A stretch of 64,000 bases of DNA from Streptomyces sp. A3M-1-3. GTDB taxonomy: Bacteria; Actinomycetota; Actinomycetes; Streptomycetales; Streptomycetaceae. How positions within the stretch are numbered: position 1 is the first letter of the stretch; every line of letters starts with the position of its first letter. Below, in pieces: positions 53,855-62,245 of this stretch. The stretch is from positions 122,557 to 186,556 of the forward strand of contig NZ_JANAVP010000006.1 of NCBI RefSeq assembly GCF_024213665.1, given 5' to 3'. Under the pieces are notes generated by a model. It was given only the letters and a program-made list of their open reading frames with translations, was not told the DNA's origin and did not search any database. The translations under genes were made by a program, and so were the position numbers.

Positions 53855-55647
53855 GCTGGTTCTCCTTCGTCATGTACGGCGGGTGCTCCGGAGGACACCC
53901 AGAAGCGGATGCTCTCCACGAGCACCACGAGCGCCACGGCCACGGCGAGAACCGTGAGCGCGACGGTGAAGTCTGTGTTGCGGGGCAGTACGGCGGCGAG
54001 TACCGCCGCCACCAGCACCCGGCCCTCGTGCCCGCCGGCCGACCGGACCAGCCACCGCGGCGGCGCGCCGGTGCCGCCGCGTATGCGGTACACCGTGTCG
54101 TAGTGATGGTAGGCGACCGCGGCAACCAGACCGAAAGCCGCGGGCAGCGCCCCGTTCACCTCGGAGCGGGCGGCCAGCAGCAGGATCGTGCCGTACTCTG
54201 CGGCCCGGAACACCGGGGGGACGAGCCAGTCGAGGGAGCCCTTGAGGGGCAGCGCGACGGCGGCGCCGGAGGTGAGGGCGTAGAGGGCTGCCGCACCGAT
54301 CATCCAGGGGCTGCCGAAGGGCGCGAGCCAGGCGGCCGCCACCAGGATGACGGCACCTTCGGCGGCGATCAGGGCGCGGGAACCGAACGGGGGGTACGCC
54401 CCCAGCCGGCCCAGTGCCCGGACCACCAGCTCGGCGAGCGGACCGCTGTCCGCCAGGTCGGCAAGGGCCTGCGCGGCGCGGTCCGTCCTGTGAGCCTTGC
54501 GGGTCAGCGAGCGCAGGACCCGGCCGGCGGTGGTGTAGCAGGCGGCGACGGCGCAGCCGATCAGCAGGGCGTAGAAGACGATGCGCGGGGTGGTCACGGC
54601 CGTCAGTACGGCGATCATCGCCCAGCGCTCGCCGATCGGCAGGACGATCATCCTGCGGAGCCAGACCGTCCAGCCGACGCTGTTGAGCCGGTCGGAGAGC
54701 GCCGCGGTGGGGCTTGTGTTGGCTACGGCGTCGTGGTTCGCCTCATTGAAGGAGAAGTCCACGACATGGCGGCAGGTCTGCAGCACCATCGCGCCGAGCG
54801 CCAGCGCCCACACGTCGTCCCCGCTCTGGGCCGCGCCGAGCGCGAGGCCGGCGTAGAAGGCGTACTCCTTGGCGCGGTCGAAGGTGGCGTCCAGCCAGGC
54901 GCCCATCGTCGAGTACTGCAGCGAGTAGCGGGCGAGCTGCCCGTCGGTGCAGTCCAGGACGAACGAGAAGAGGAGCAGCAGGCCGGCGGCGATGTAACCG
55001 CCGCGGCTGCCGGTCGCCGCGCAGCCGGCCGCGATCAGCGCGGTGAGCAGCGAGGCGGTGGTGACCTGGTTGGGGGTGAAGCCCCGGCGGGCGCACCAGC
55101 GGGCGAGGTAGCGGGAGTACGGGCTGACGCAGAAGGTGGTGAAGAACCCGTCCCGGGACTTCACGGCGGTACGCAGGCGTACCGCCTCGTCGTCGACGGC
55201 GGCGACCGCGGCGCGGGCCTCGTGCCGGGACTGCGGGTCCGCGGGGACCGCGGCCACGAGTGAGCCCAGCTCGGGGCGCTGTACGCCGGTGCCGTCCGCT
55301 TCGAGGGCGTCGGCGAGCCGGTCGGGCAGGCAGTCGCCGGGCTGCTTGGCGGCGGTCGCGGCGACGGCTCGGGCCAGGCCCGTCCGCGCCCCGGGCTGAA
55401 CGGTCAGCGCACCGTGCACCGCGGCGGCGGGGAAGCGGGGATCCGTCAGCGCCAGGCGCAGGGCGTGTACATGCCCGACGAACCCGGAGTCGACGACCGC
55501 GACCCGCTCATCGGCCGGTACCGCGGCCAGCAGCTCGCCCGTGTCCTGGGTCCCTGAGGCGATCCGTACATCGAAGCCCAGCGACCGCAGATCGCCCTCG
55601 AGCGGCGATCCGGGTACCGGCTGACCGGTGAGGATGGCGGTCGACAG
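53851..55647 (-). CDS. CDP-alcohol phosphotransferase with a DUF5941-type membrane tail; CTG start proposed
   Basis: 598 residues if read from CTG 55647. That codon follows AAGGAG by 9 nt, and an in-frame stop lies just upstream. The first GTG in frame is 76 codons later and would cut a conserved-looking N-terminal domain (STAILTGQPVPGSPLEGDLR, RVAVVDSGFVGHVHALRLAL). A canonical CDP-alcohol motif follows with all catalytic Asp: DGQLARYSLQYSTMGAWLDA then TFDRAKEY (near 255-282). The C-terminal half has many helices, resembling DUF5941. It is the first gene of the surface-polymer module and probably moves an alcohol-phosphate onto a membrane acceptor. Confidence 0.8.
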   Translation of the reverse strand: MSTAILTGQPVPGSPLEGDLRSLGFDVRIASGTQDTGELLAAVPADERVAVVDSGFVGHVHALRLALTDPRFPAAAVHGALTVQPGARTGLARAVAATAAKQPGDCLPDRLADALEADGTGVQRPELGSLVAAVPADPQSRHEARAAVAAVDDEAVRLRTAVKSRDGFFTTFCVSPYSRYLARWCARRGFTPNQVTTASLLTALIAAGCAATGSRGGYIAAGLLLLFSFVLDCTDGQLARYSLQYSTMGAWLDATFDRAKEYAFYAGLALGAAQSGDDVWALALGAMVLQTCRHVVDFSFNEANHDAVANTSPTAALSDRLNSVGWTVWLRRMIVLPIGERWAMIAVLTAVTTPRIVFYALLIGCAVAACYTTAGRVLRSLTRKAHRTDRAAQALADLADSGPLAELVVRALGRLGAYPPFGSRALIAAEGAVILVAAAWLAPFGSPWMIGAAALYALTSGAAVALPLKGSLDWLVPPVFRAAEYGTILLLAARSEVNGALPAAFGLVAAVAYHHYDTVYRIRGGTGAPPRWLVRSAGGHEGRVLVAAVLAAVLPRNTDFTVALTVLAVAVALVVLVESIRFWVSSGAPAVHDEGEPA

Positions 55648-55914
55648 ACGAACTCACTCCTTGGAACGGGCGCCGGCGGTACGCATGCCTGCCTGGCGGG
55701 GGTGCAGGGGCCGGCCCGGCCCTCACCGGGGGCGGGCAGGACGTCGGCAGAGGCTATCGGATGAACGGAGGCGGGCGTTCACCGCCCGTTTACGCCCCGA
55801 TGGGCCCGGAGCCCGGACGGCCGCCGACGGCCGCGATCATCATGGTCGATCAAGGCCATGGGCCACAAACCGCGTTCGGGGAACGGCTCGGGCTCACTCG
55901 TCTAGGGTGGCTGC

Positions 55915-56910
55915 ATGACGTGGCTGATCACAGGTGGCGCGGGGTACATCGGAGCGCATGTGGCGCGGGCGATGGCGGAGGCGGGCGAGCGGGTCGTCGT
56001 CCTCGACGACATCTCCAGCGGCATCCCCGGGCGACTTCCGCAGGAGATTCCACTGGTACGCGGCTCCTACCTGGACCGGGATCTCCTGGACCGGGCCTTC
56101 GCCGAGCACGAGATCACCGGTGTGGTGCATCTCGCAGCGAAGAAGCAGGTCGGGGAATCGGTCGCGCAGCCGCTGTTCTACTACCGCCACAACGTGTACG
56201 GGCTGACGGTGCTGCTCGAAGCGGTGGCCGCGGCCGGGGTGAAGCGGTTCGTGTTCTCCTCCTCCGCCGCGGTGTACGGCGTGCCCCGGGTGGAACTCAT
56301 CGCCGAGGACACCCCCTGTGCGCCGATCAACCCGTACGGGGAGACGAAGCTCACCGGCGAGTGGCTGGTCCGGGCCACCGGGCAGGCCCACGGCATCGAC
56401 ACCATGTGTCTGCGTTACTTCAACGTGGCGGGCGCCGAGCTGCCCGAGCTGGCGGACACCGGGGTGTTCAACATCATTCCGATGGTCTTCGACCGGCTCA
56501 CCCGAGGCGAGGCCCCGCGGATCTTCGGTGACGACTATCCGACTCCGGACGGCACCTGCGTCCGGGACTACATCCATGTCGGCGATCTGGCCGAGGCCCA
56601 CCTCGCCGCCGTCCGCCGGCTGTCGTCGCGCGGCGGCTCGGGCGACGGCTCGGGCGACCTGACCGTCAACATCGGCCGCGGCGAGGGTGTCTCCGTCCGC
56701 GAGCTGGTCGACCTCGCGGTCGATGTGTCCGGCATCACGCTGCCCGCGATCGTCGAGTCCCGCCGTCCCGGCGATGCCGCGCAGGCCGTCGCCTCGGCCG
56801 AGCTGATCGCCAAGGAACTGGGCTGGACGGCCCGCCGCGGCGTACGCGAGATGGTCGAGTCGGCCTGGGAGGGCTGGTGCCTGCGTCACCCGGAGGCACG
56901 CCGCCGCTGA
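55915..56910 (+). CDS. galE: UDP-glucose 4-epimerase
   Basis: 331 residues from ATG 55915. NAD loop LITGGAGYIGAHVARAM at the start, VVHLAAKKQVGESVAQPLFY near 70-89, and the catalytic SSSAAVYG near 115 with YGETK near 140. CLRYFNVAGA near 163 and GTCVRDYIHVGDLAEAH near 205 confirm the extended SDR epimerase group. It interconverts UDP-glucose and UDP-galactose. It is divergent from the surface-polymer module (267 bp between starts) and could supply its glycosyltransferase. Confidence 0.92.
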   Translation: MTWLITGGAGYIGAHVARAMAEAGERVVVLDDISSGIPGRLPQEIPLVRGSYLDRDLLDRAFAEHEITGVVHLAAKKQVGESVAQPLFYYRHNVYGLTVLLEAVAAAGVKRFVFSSSAAVYGVPRVELIAEDTPCAPINPYGETKLTGEWLVRATGQAHGIDTMCLRYFNVAGAELPELADTGVFNIIPMVFDRLTRGEAPRIFGDDYPTPDGTCVRDYIHVGDLAEAHLAAVRRLSSRGGSGDGSGDLTVNIGRGEGVSVRELVDLAVDVSGITLPAIVESRRPGDAAQAVASAELIAKELGWTARRGVREMVESAWEGWCLRHPEARRR

Positions 56911-56924
56911 TCCCGCAGGCGCGG

Positions 56925-56950
56925 TGACCTGCGGTCGTTTCCGCAGGTCA
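56925..56950 (+). terminator. Hairpin terminator after galE
   Basis: Perfect 10-bp stem TGACCTGCGG/CCGCAGGTCA with loop TCGTTT, 14 nt past the galE stop. Confidence 0.82.
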
Positions 56951-57053
56951 CAGCACATGACAACGGTGTTCAGCACCGTGTTGCCCGGTACCCCGGACCC
57001 GTAGTTCACTGTGATCTCGGACAGCGCACACACCGATCCGGGAGGCAGTCGCC

Positions 57054-57995
57054 ATGGGGGCTGGGCACGACCACGGGCATACGCACGGGGGGCCGCCGGC
57101 CACCGGGACGGCGACCGCCGCGTACAAGGGGCGGCTGCGTATCGCGCTCTGCATCACGCTGACCGTGATGGTCGTCGAGATCATCGGCGGCCTCGCCGCC
57201 GATTCGCTGGCGCTCATCGCGGACGCCGCCCACATGGCCACCGACGCGCTGGGGCTCGGCATGGCGCTGCTGGCCATCCACTTCGCGAGCCGGCCGGCCA
57301 GCGAGAGCCGTACGTACGGCTACGCGCGGGCGGAGATCCTCGCCGCGCTCGCCAACTGCCTGCTGCTCCTCGGCGTCGGCGGCTACATCCTCGTCGAGGC
57401 AGTGCAGCGGTTCATCACACCGGCCGAGACCCAGGGCGGGCTGACCATTGTCTTCGGCCTCATCGGTCTGCTGGCGAACATGGTCTCGCTGACCCTGCTG
57501 ATGCGGGGGCAGCAGGAGAGCCTCAATGTGCGGGGCGCCTTCCTGGAAGTGATGGCCGACGCGCTCGGCTCGGCGGCGGTGCTGGTCTCGGCTCTGATCA
57601 TCCTCACCACCGGCTGGCTGGCGGCGGACCCGATCGCGTCCCTGGTGATCGGCCTCATGATCGTCCCGCGTACCTGGAAGCTGCTGCGGGAAACCCTGAA
57701 TGTGCTGCTGGAAGCCGCACCCAAGGGCGTCGACATGGCCGAGGTACGGGCGCACATGCTGGCCCTGCCCGGCGTCGAGGACGTACACGATCTGCATGCC
57801 TGGACGATCACCTCGGGCATGCCCGTGCTCTCGGCGCATGTGGTGGTGAGCCAGGAGGCGCTGGACTCGATCGGGCACGAGAAGATACTGCACGACCTGC
57901 AGGGCTGCCTCGGCGACCATTTCGACGTCGGCCACTGCACGTTCCAGCTGGAGCCGGTCGGGCATGCGGAGCACGAGGCGAAGCTCTGCCACTAG
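57054..57995 (+). CDS. Cation diffusion facilitator (zinc/cobalt exporter)
   Basis: 313 residues from ATG 57054. A His-rich start (GHDHGHTHGG) precedes six helices. Metal-site motifs are SLALIADAAHMATDAL near 51-66 (xxDAAHMxxD) and GAFLEVMADALGSAAVL near 163-179 (HxxxD-type, here with E and D). The C-terminal cytosolic domain starts near 210 (VRAHMLALPGVEDVHDLHAW). It exports zinc or a related divalent ion by proton exchange. It stands alone with a 143-bp upstream region. Confidence 0.93.
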   Translation: MGAGHDHGHTHGGPPATGTATAAYKGRLRIALCITLTVMVVEIIGGLAADSLALIADAAHMATDALGLGMALLAIHFASRPASESRTYGYARAEILAALANCLLLLGVGGYILVEAVQRFITPAETQGGLTIVFGLIGLLANMVSLTLLMRGQQESLNVRGAFLEVMADALGSAAVLVSALIILTTGWLAADPIASLVIGLMIVPRTWKLLRETLNVLLEAAPKGVDMAEVRAHMLALPGVEDVHDLHAWTITSGMPVLSAHVVVSQEALDSIGHEKILHDLQGCLGDHFDVGHCTFQLEPVGHAEHEAKLCH

Positions 57996-58068
57996 CAGGG
58001 CACTGACAGGGCACTGGTAGGGCACTGGTAGGGTGAGACCCGAAGAAGACTGAGAAGGAGGTGGGTTG

Positions 58069-58140
58069 ATGACCGTCGCAGCGGTTGCTGCCATGCGCAG
58101 CGACGAGAAGTTCATCCCCATCTTCCGGGTACTCGGCTGA
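58069..58140 (+). CDS. 23-residue ORF with a strong ribosome-binding site
   Basis: ATG 58069 is preceded by AAGGAGG at the optimal distance, and the frame (TVAAVAAMRSDEKFIPIFRV then LG) stops at 58140, 49 nt before the methyltransferase start. It may be a leader peptide controlling the next gene or the remnant of a longer gene. No family recognised. Confidence 0.4.
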   Translation: MTVAAVAAMRSDEKFIPIFRVLG

Positions 58141-58189
58141 CGCCAAAGCGACGTCGGCCGGGGCCCTCACACCCAAGGGTTTTCTCACG

Positions 58190-59464
58190 TTGACCGACAA
58201 CGACTTCTTCGAGGCATTCTTCGCGCTGCACCGCGGACTTCCCCGTCAGGGACCCGGTTCGGACGCGACCACCCGTCACCTCCTCTCCCTCGCGGGACCG
58301 CTGCCCGCCCGTCCGCGGGTGCTCGATCTGGGCTGCGGCCCCGGCCGGTCCGCGCTGCTGCTGGCCGCGGAGGCCGGCGCCGAGGTGACCGCCGTCGACC
58401 TGAACGAGGGCATGCTCGACGAGCTCCGGCATGCCGCCGAGACCGCCGGGCTCACCGGAGCGATCCGCACCCTCAACGCCGACATGGCCGAACTCCCCTT
58501 CCCCGACGGGTCGTTCGACCTGATCTGGGCGGAGAGTTCCGTCTACAGCATCGGCTTCGACACCGCGCTGCGCGACTGGAAGCGGCTGCTCGCGCCGGGC
58601 GGCACCCTCGTCCTCACCGAGTGCGAGTGGACCGCCGCGGAGCCCTCTGCCGAGGCCCGCGCCTTCTGGGAGCAGCACTACACACTGCGTACCTCCAACG
58701 GGAACACGGCGGCTACCGAGGCGGCCGGCTACACGGTCCTCGGCGTGGTCCCGCAGCCGGAGTCCGACTGGGACGAGTACTACGTCCCGCTCGGCGCCCG
58801 GGCCGACGCGGCCGATCCCGGCGCCCCCGGCATGGACCGGGCGCTCGCCGCCACCCGCGAGGAGATCGCGATGCGGCGCGAGCACGGGGCGGAGTACGGC
58901 TACACGGGCTATGTGCTGCGCCCGGCAGTACGTACGGGACCGGCGGGACCGGCGCCCTGGCGGACCCGGCCGGAGACGGAGCGGGACATCGCGGCGGTAC
59001 GGGCCGTCAACGCCGCCGCCTTCCCGACTCCCGAGGAGGCCGGACTCGTGGACGCCCTGCGCGCGGACGAGGGGGCCTGGCTGCCGGGGCTGTCGTACGT
59101 CGCGGAGGCACCGGACGGCGAGATCGCCGCGTACGCCCTGCTGACGCGCTGCCACGTCGGGCCGTCGGGGGCGCCCGCCCTGGCGCTGGCTCCGGTCGCC
59201 GTGCGGCCCGCGTACCAGAAGCGGGGCGCGGGGACCGCGGTCGTACGGGCCGTGCTGGCGGCGGCCCGTGAGCGCGGGGAGCACCTCGTACTGGTGCTCG
59301 GGCATCCGGAGTACTACCCGAGGTTCGGCTTCACCCCGGCGTCGCGGGCCGGCATCCGGCCGGGCTTCGAGGTGCCGGACGAGGCCATGATGGCGCTGGT
59401 GCTGGACGATTCCCGGCCGGTTCCGGCGGGCACGATCCAGTACCCGGAGGCCTTCGGCGTCTGA
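58190..59464 (+). CDS. Methyltransferase-GNAT acetyltransferase fusion
   Basis: About 424 residues from a probable TTG at 58190 (AAGGG about 10 nt upstream). Residues 1-245 form a class I SAM methyltransferase: RVLDLGCGPGRSALLLAAEA near 44-63, VTAVDLNEGMLDEL near 69, NADMAELPFPDGSFDLIWAE near 98 and a motif with LAPGGTLVLTE near 133. Residues 265-424 form a GNAT domain with LAPVAVRPAYQKRGAGTAVV near 338-357 and HPEYYPRFGF near 379, the YhbS-like form. Fusion of the two activities suggests sequential modification of one substrate; none is known to me. IPP isomerase follows as a separate unit. Confidence 0.88.
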   Translation: MTDNDFFEAFFALHRGLPRQGPGSDATTRHLLSLAGPLPARPRVLDLGCGPGRSALLLAAEAGAEVTAVDLNEGMLDELRHAAETAGLTGAIRTLNADMAELPFPDGSFDLIWAESSVYSIGFDTALRDWKRLLAPGGTLVLTECEWTAAEPSAEARAFWEQHYTLRTSNGNTAATEAAGYTVLGVVPQPESDWDEYYVPLGARADAADPGAPGMDRALAATREEIAMRREHGAEYGYTGYVLRPAVRTGPAGPAPWRTRPETERDIAAVRAVNAAAFPTPEEAGLVDALRADEGAWLPGLSYVAEAPDGEIAAYALLTRCHVGPSGAPALALAPVAVRPAYQKRGAGTAVVRAVLAAARERGEHLVLVLGHPEYYPRFGFTPASRAGIRPGFEVPDEAMMALVLDDSRPVPAGTIQYPEAFGV

Positions 59465-59598
59465 CGCTTCAGCCTGCGCCCTGCTCTGCCCCCGTCGCGC
59501 GTGCCGTGGCGGGGGCAGACATGCGCGGGCTGCCGAAGTGCGGACAAGCCGCTTTTGTACGGCAGACTGAAGGCCGAAGACCGAAGCGAAGGATGGTT

Positions 59599-60192
59599 AT
59601 GCCGACCACACCAGCCACCGCGACGAACAGCTCGTCGAACGGCGCCGCACAAGCGATCATGCTCGAACTGGTCGACGAGGACGGCAACACCATCGGCACG
59701 GCGGAGAAGCTCTCCGCCCACCAGGCGCCCGGCAAACTGCACCGGGCGTTCTCCGTTTTCCTCTTCGACGAGGCCGGCCGGCTGCTGATCCAGCGCCGGG
59801 CGCTCGGCAAGTACCACTCCCCCGGTGTCTGGTCGAACACCTGTTGCGGGCATCCGTATCCGGGTGAGGCGCCGTTCGCCGCGGCCGCCCGCCGTACGCA
59901 TGAGGAGCTGGGCCTCTCGCCCTCGCTGCTCGCGGAGGCCGGCACGGTCCGCTACAACCACCCGGACCCCGCCTCGGGGCTCGTCGAGCAGGAGTACAAC
60001 CACCTTTTCGTGGGAATGGCGCAGGCGGCTGTCCGGCCGGATCCGGAAGAGGTCGGCGAGACCGCGTTCGTCACTCCGGCGGAGCTGGCCTCGCGCCACG
60101 ACAAGGCGCCGTTCTCCGCGTGGTTCATGACCGTGCTGGACGCGGCACGGCCTGCGATCAGGGAGCTGACCGGGCCGTCGGCGGGCTGGTGA
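59599..60192 (+). CDS. idi: Isopentenyl-diphosphate delta-isomerase, type 1
   Basis: 197 residues from ATG 59599 (AAGGA 6 nt upstream; ATG 59593 also possible). It is a Nudix-fold type 1 Idi. LHRAFSVFLFDEAGRLLIQR near 49-68, and the catalytic NTCCGHPYPGE near 81-91 with the active-site Cys. The Nudix-like box AAARRTHEELGL near 96-107 and NHLFVGM follow. It interconverts IPP and DMAPP and so balances precursors made by the MEP route, including for the hopanoid cluster 13 kb away. The last 35 nt overlap the converging RsbW-like gene. Confidence 0.95.
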   Translation: MPTTPATATNSSSNGAAQAIMLELVDEDGNTIGTAEKLSAHQAPGKLHRAFSVFLFDEAGRLLIQRRALGKYHSPGVWSNTCCGHPYPGEAPFAAAARRTHEELGLSPSLLAEAGTVRYNHPDPASGLVEQEYNHLFVGMAQAAVRPDPEEVGETAFVTPAELASRHDKAPFSAWFMTVLDAARPAIRELTGPSAGW

Positions 60193-60697
60193 GTGGCAGA
60201 GCCGCCCAGATGACCTTGCCGCCGCCGGCGGTGTGCTCGACGTCGCAGACACCGCCCGCCTCGTAGGTGATCTCGCGGACGAGCAGCAGACCACGGCCGC
60301 CGGTCTGCCCGAAGTCGGCCTCCAGTGCCTTGGGCCGGTACGGGTGGTTGTCCTCGACGGCCACCCGTACCCACTCTCTGCCGATGGCCACTTCGACCGC
60401 GACCTCGGGCGAGAGCAGGGCGGCGTGCCGTACCGAGTTGGTGACCAGCTCGGAGACGATGAGCAGCAGCCCCTGGACGATGTCGTCCTGGGCGGGCACG
60501 CCCTGCCGGTTCAGCAGGTCCCGTACGGCGTGCCGGGCCTGCGGAACGGATTCTTCAATGGCGGGAGCGGTGAACCGCCAGACACCTTCGTACGCCGCCG
60601 GCCCGGTGACCAGTGCATGGTCCTGGTCCTGATCCGGCGGGACGCTCCCGCGGATTTCCATGTTCCGCCCCCCGCCGCCGTACTCGATCGTCTCCAC
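60158..60697 (-). CDS. RsbW-like ATP-binding regulatory protein
   Basis: 179 residues from ATG 60697 (ATG 60661 also possible). A single HATPase domain of the anti-sigma-factor type: RDLLNRQGVPAQDDIVQGLL near 59, LIVSELVTNSVRHAA near 79-93 (N-box), VAVEDNHPYRPK near 111 (G1) and GQTGGRGLLLVREI near 129-142 (G2). Streptomyces encodes dozens of such small ATPases whose partners are often unknown. Its 3' end overlaps idi tail-to-tail. Confidence 0.88.
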   Translation of the reverse strand: METIEYGGGGRNMEIRGSVPPDQDQDHALVTGPAAYEGVWRFTAPAIEESVPQARHAVRDLLNRQGVPAQDDIVQGLLLIVSELVTNSVRHAALLSPEVAVEVAIGREWVRVAVEDNHPYRPKALEADFGQTGGRGLLLVREITYEAGGVCDVEHTAGGGKVIWAALPLTSPPTARSAP

Positions 60698-60839
60698 GGT
60701 TCCAGTGTTGGGAACGAGCGGGACCGGACCGCTCCGCTGACCAGAAGTCGGCGCTTATCGACGCTTTCTGACCGGTGACGTATGACCGCGTCAGGTGTGC
60801 GACTGATCCTGATCCCCTTGACCGATAACATTCCGGCGC

Positions 60840-61592
60840 ATGGAGCCGCAGCTGCAGCACACCGTCGCCGACGGGGTCGCCACCGTCGTCATAAGCCATC
60901 CCGCCAAGCGCAATGCCATGACGGCGGGGATGTGGCGCCGACTGCCGGAGCTGCTCGGGGAACTGGCCGCCGACGCGTCCGTACGCGTACTGGTGCTGAC
61001 CGGCGCCGGGGCCACCTTCTGTGCCGGGGCGGACATCTCCTCGCTGCGCGAGCCGGGCGATCCGCAGAGCCTCGCGGTACGGGCCGAAGAGGCCCTGGCG
61101 GCCTTCCCGAAGCCCACGCTCGCGGCGATCCGCGGCCACTGCGTGGGCGGCGGCTGCCAGCTGGCCGCGGCCTGCGATCTTCGCTTCGCGGAGGAGGGCG
61201 CCTCCTTCGGCGTCACTCCGGCGAAGCTCGGCATCGTCTACCCCGCGGGCTCGACCCGCCGGCTCGCCTCGCTGGTCGGGCCGGCGACCGCGAAGTACCT
61301 GCTGTTCTCCGCGGCGTTGATCGGTACCGAGCGGGCGCTGCGCACCGGGCTGGTGGACGAGGTGCTGCCCGTCGGTGAACTGGACAAGCGGATGGCGGAG
61401 TTCACCCGGGTCCTCGCCTCGCGGTCGCAGCTCACGCAGGCGGCGGCGAAGGAGTTCGCCGGCGGCCCGGCCGACCCGGCGCGAAGCGCCTACTGGGCGG
61501 AGCAGGCACGCGGCAGCGGCGACACCGCCGAGGGGGTCGCCGCCTTCCTGGAGCGGCGCGAGCCGCGCTTCACCTGGACCACTGGCGCATGA
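60840..61592 (+). CDS. Enoyl-CoA hydratase/isomerase family protein
   Basis: 250 residues from ATG 60840. The crotonase fold is clear: VATVVISHPAKRNAMTAGMW near the start, GATFCAGADISSL near 56-68 (oxyanion hole), LAAIRGHCVGGGCQLAAACD near 94-113 (second oxyanion hole) and FGVTPAKLGIVYPAG near 122-136. The Glu positions of a hydratase (GGGxxLAxxxD...GxxE) are not both obvious, so isomerase or another acyl-CoA activity is possible. It converges directly with the DJ-1-type gene, stop to stop. Confidence 0.88.
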   Translation: MEPQLQHTVADGVATVVISHPAKRNAMTAGMWRRLPELLGELAADASVRVLVLTGAGATFCAGADISSLREPGDPQSLAVRAEEALAAFPKPTLAAIRGHCVGGGCQLAAACDLRFAEEGASFGVTPAKLGIVYPAGSTRRLASLVGPATAKYLLFSAALIGTERALRTGLVDEVLPVGELDKRMAEFTRVLASRSQLTQAAAKEFAGGPADPARSAYWAEQARGSGDTAEGVAAFLERREPRFTWTTGA

Positions 61593-62231
61593 CTACTGGA
61601 GAATGAACCGGCTCTTGGCCCGGAACTCTTCGACCATGGCCGCCGGGGCCTTGGCGGACGAGCCGCAGTCGTAGGGCGGCTGGGGGTCGTACTCCGTCAG
61701 CAGCTGAACGGCCTGGGCGTGCTCGTCGCCCGCGACCTTGCCGAGCAAGGTGAGGCCCATGTCGATGCCCGATGAGACGCCGGCGGCCATGACGTACTTG
61801 CCGTCGAAGACGACGCGTTCACCGGTGGGCTCCGCGCCGAACCGCGCCAGGTGGTCGAGGGCGAGCCAGTGCGAAGTGGCCCGGCGGCCCTTCAGCAGGC
61901 CCGCGGCCGCCAGCAGCAGCGATCCCGTACACACGGACGTCGTCCAGGTGCTGGTGGCGTCGGCCGTGCGCAGCCAGTCCAGCAGCGTCTCGTTCTCCAT
62001 CTGCGCGCTCTGGCCGGGGCCGCCCGGGACGACCACGATGTCGGGGGCGGTGACCTCGGCGAAGGTCCGGTCGGCGACGAGCCCGAGGCTGCCGCGGTTG
62101 TCGTTGCGTACCGGGCCCCTCTGCTCGGCGACGAAGACTGTCTCGGCATCCGGGACGCGGCTGAGGATCTCGTACGGTCCTACCGCGTCGAGGGCGGTGA
62201 AACGGTCGAACAGGACAATGGCGATCTGCAT
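61593..62231 (-). CDS. DJ-1/PfpI-family protein
   Basis: 212 residues from ATG 62231. IAIVLFDRFTALDAVGPYEI at the start, VVVPGGPGQSAQMEN near 67 and the nucleophile elbow VCTGSLLLAAAGLLKGRRAT near 99-118 (Cys in V-C-T-G) with HW following. This matches the isonitrile hydratase-like and GlxA N-domain branch. It could be a hydratase, glyoxalase-like enzyme or stress protein. It lies 14 bp after a regulator whose N-terminal half is the same domain, so the pair likely arose by duplication and is co-transcribed. Confidence 0.85.
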   Translation of the reverse strand: MQIAIVLFDRFTALDAVGPYEILSRVPDAETVFVAEQRGPVRNDNRGSLGLVADRTFAEVTAPDIVVVPGGPGQSAQMENETLLDWLRTADATSTWTTSVCTGSLLLAAAGLLKGRRATSHWLALDHLARFGAEPTGERVVFDGKYVMAAGVSSGIDMGLTLLGKVAGDEHAQAVQLLTEYDPQPPYDCGSSAKAPAAMVEEFRAKSRFILQ

Positions 62232-62245
62232 GGCTGCCTTTCGGT

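Noticed and set aside
56951..57000. Zur-type operator before the CDF exporter
   Set aside because: The inverted sequence (CAACGGTG...CACCGTGTTG) is imperfect and does not match the Zur consensus I know.
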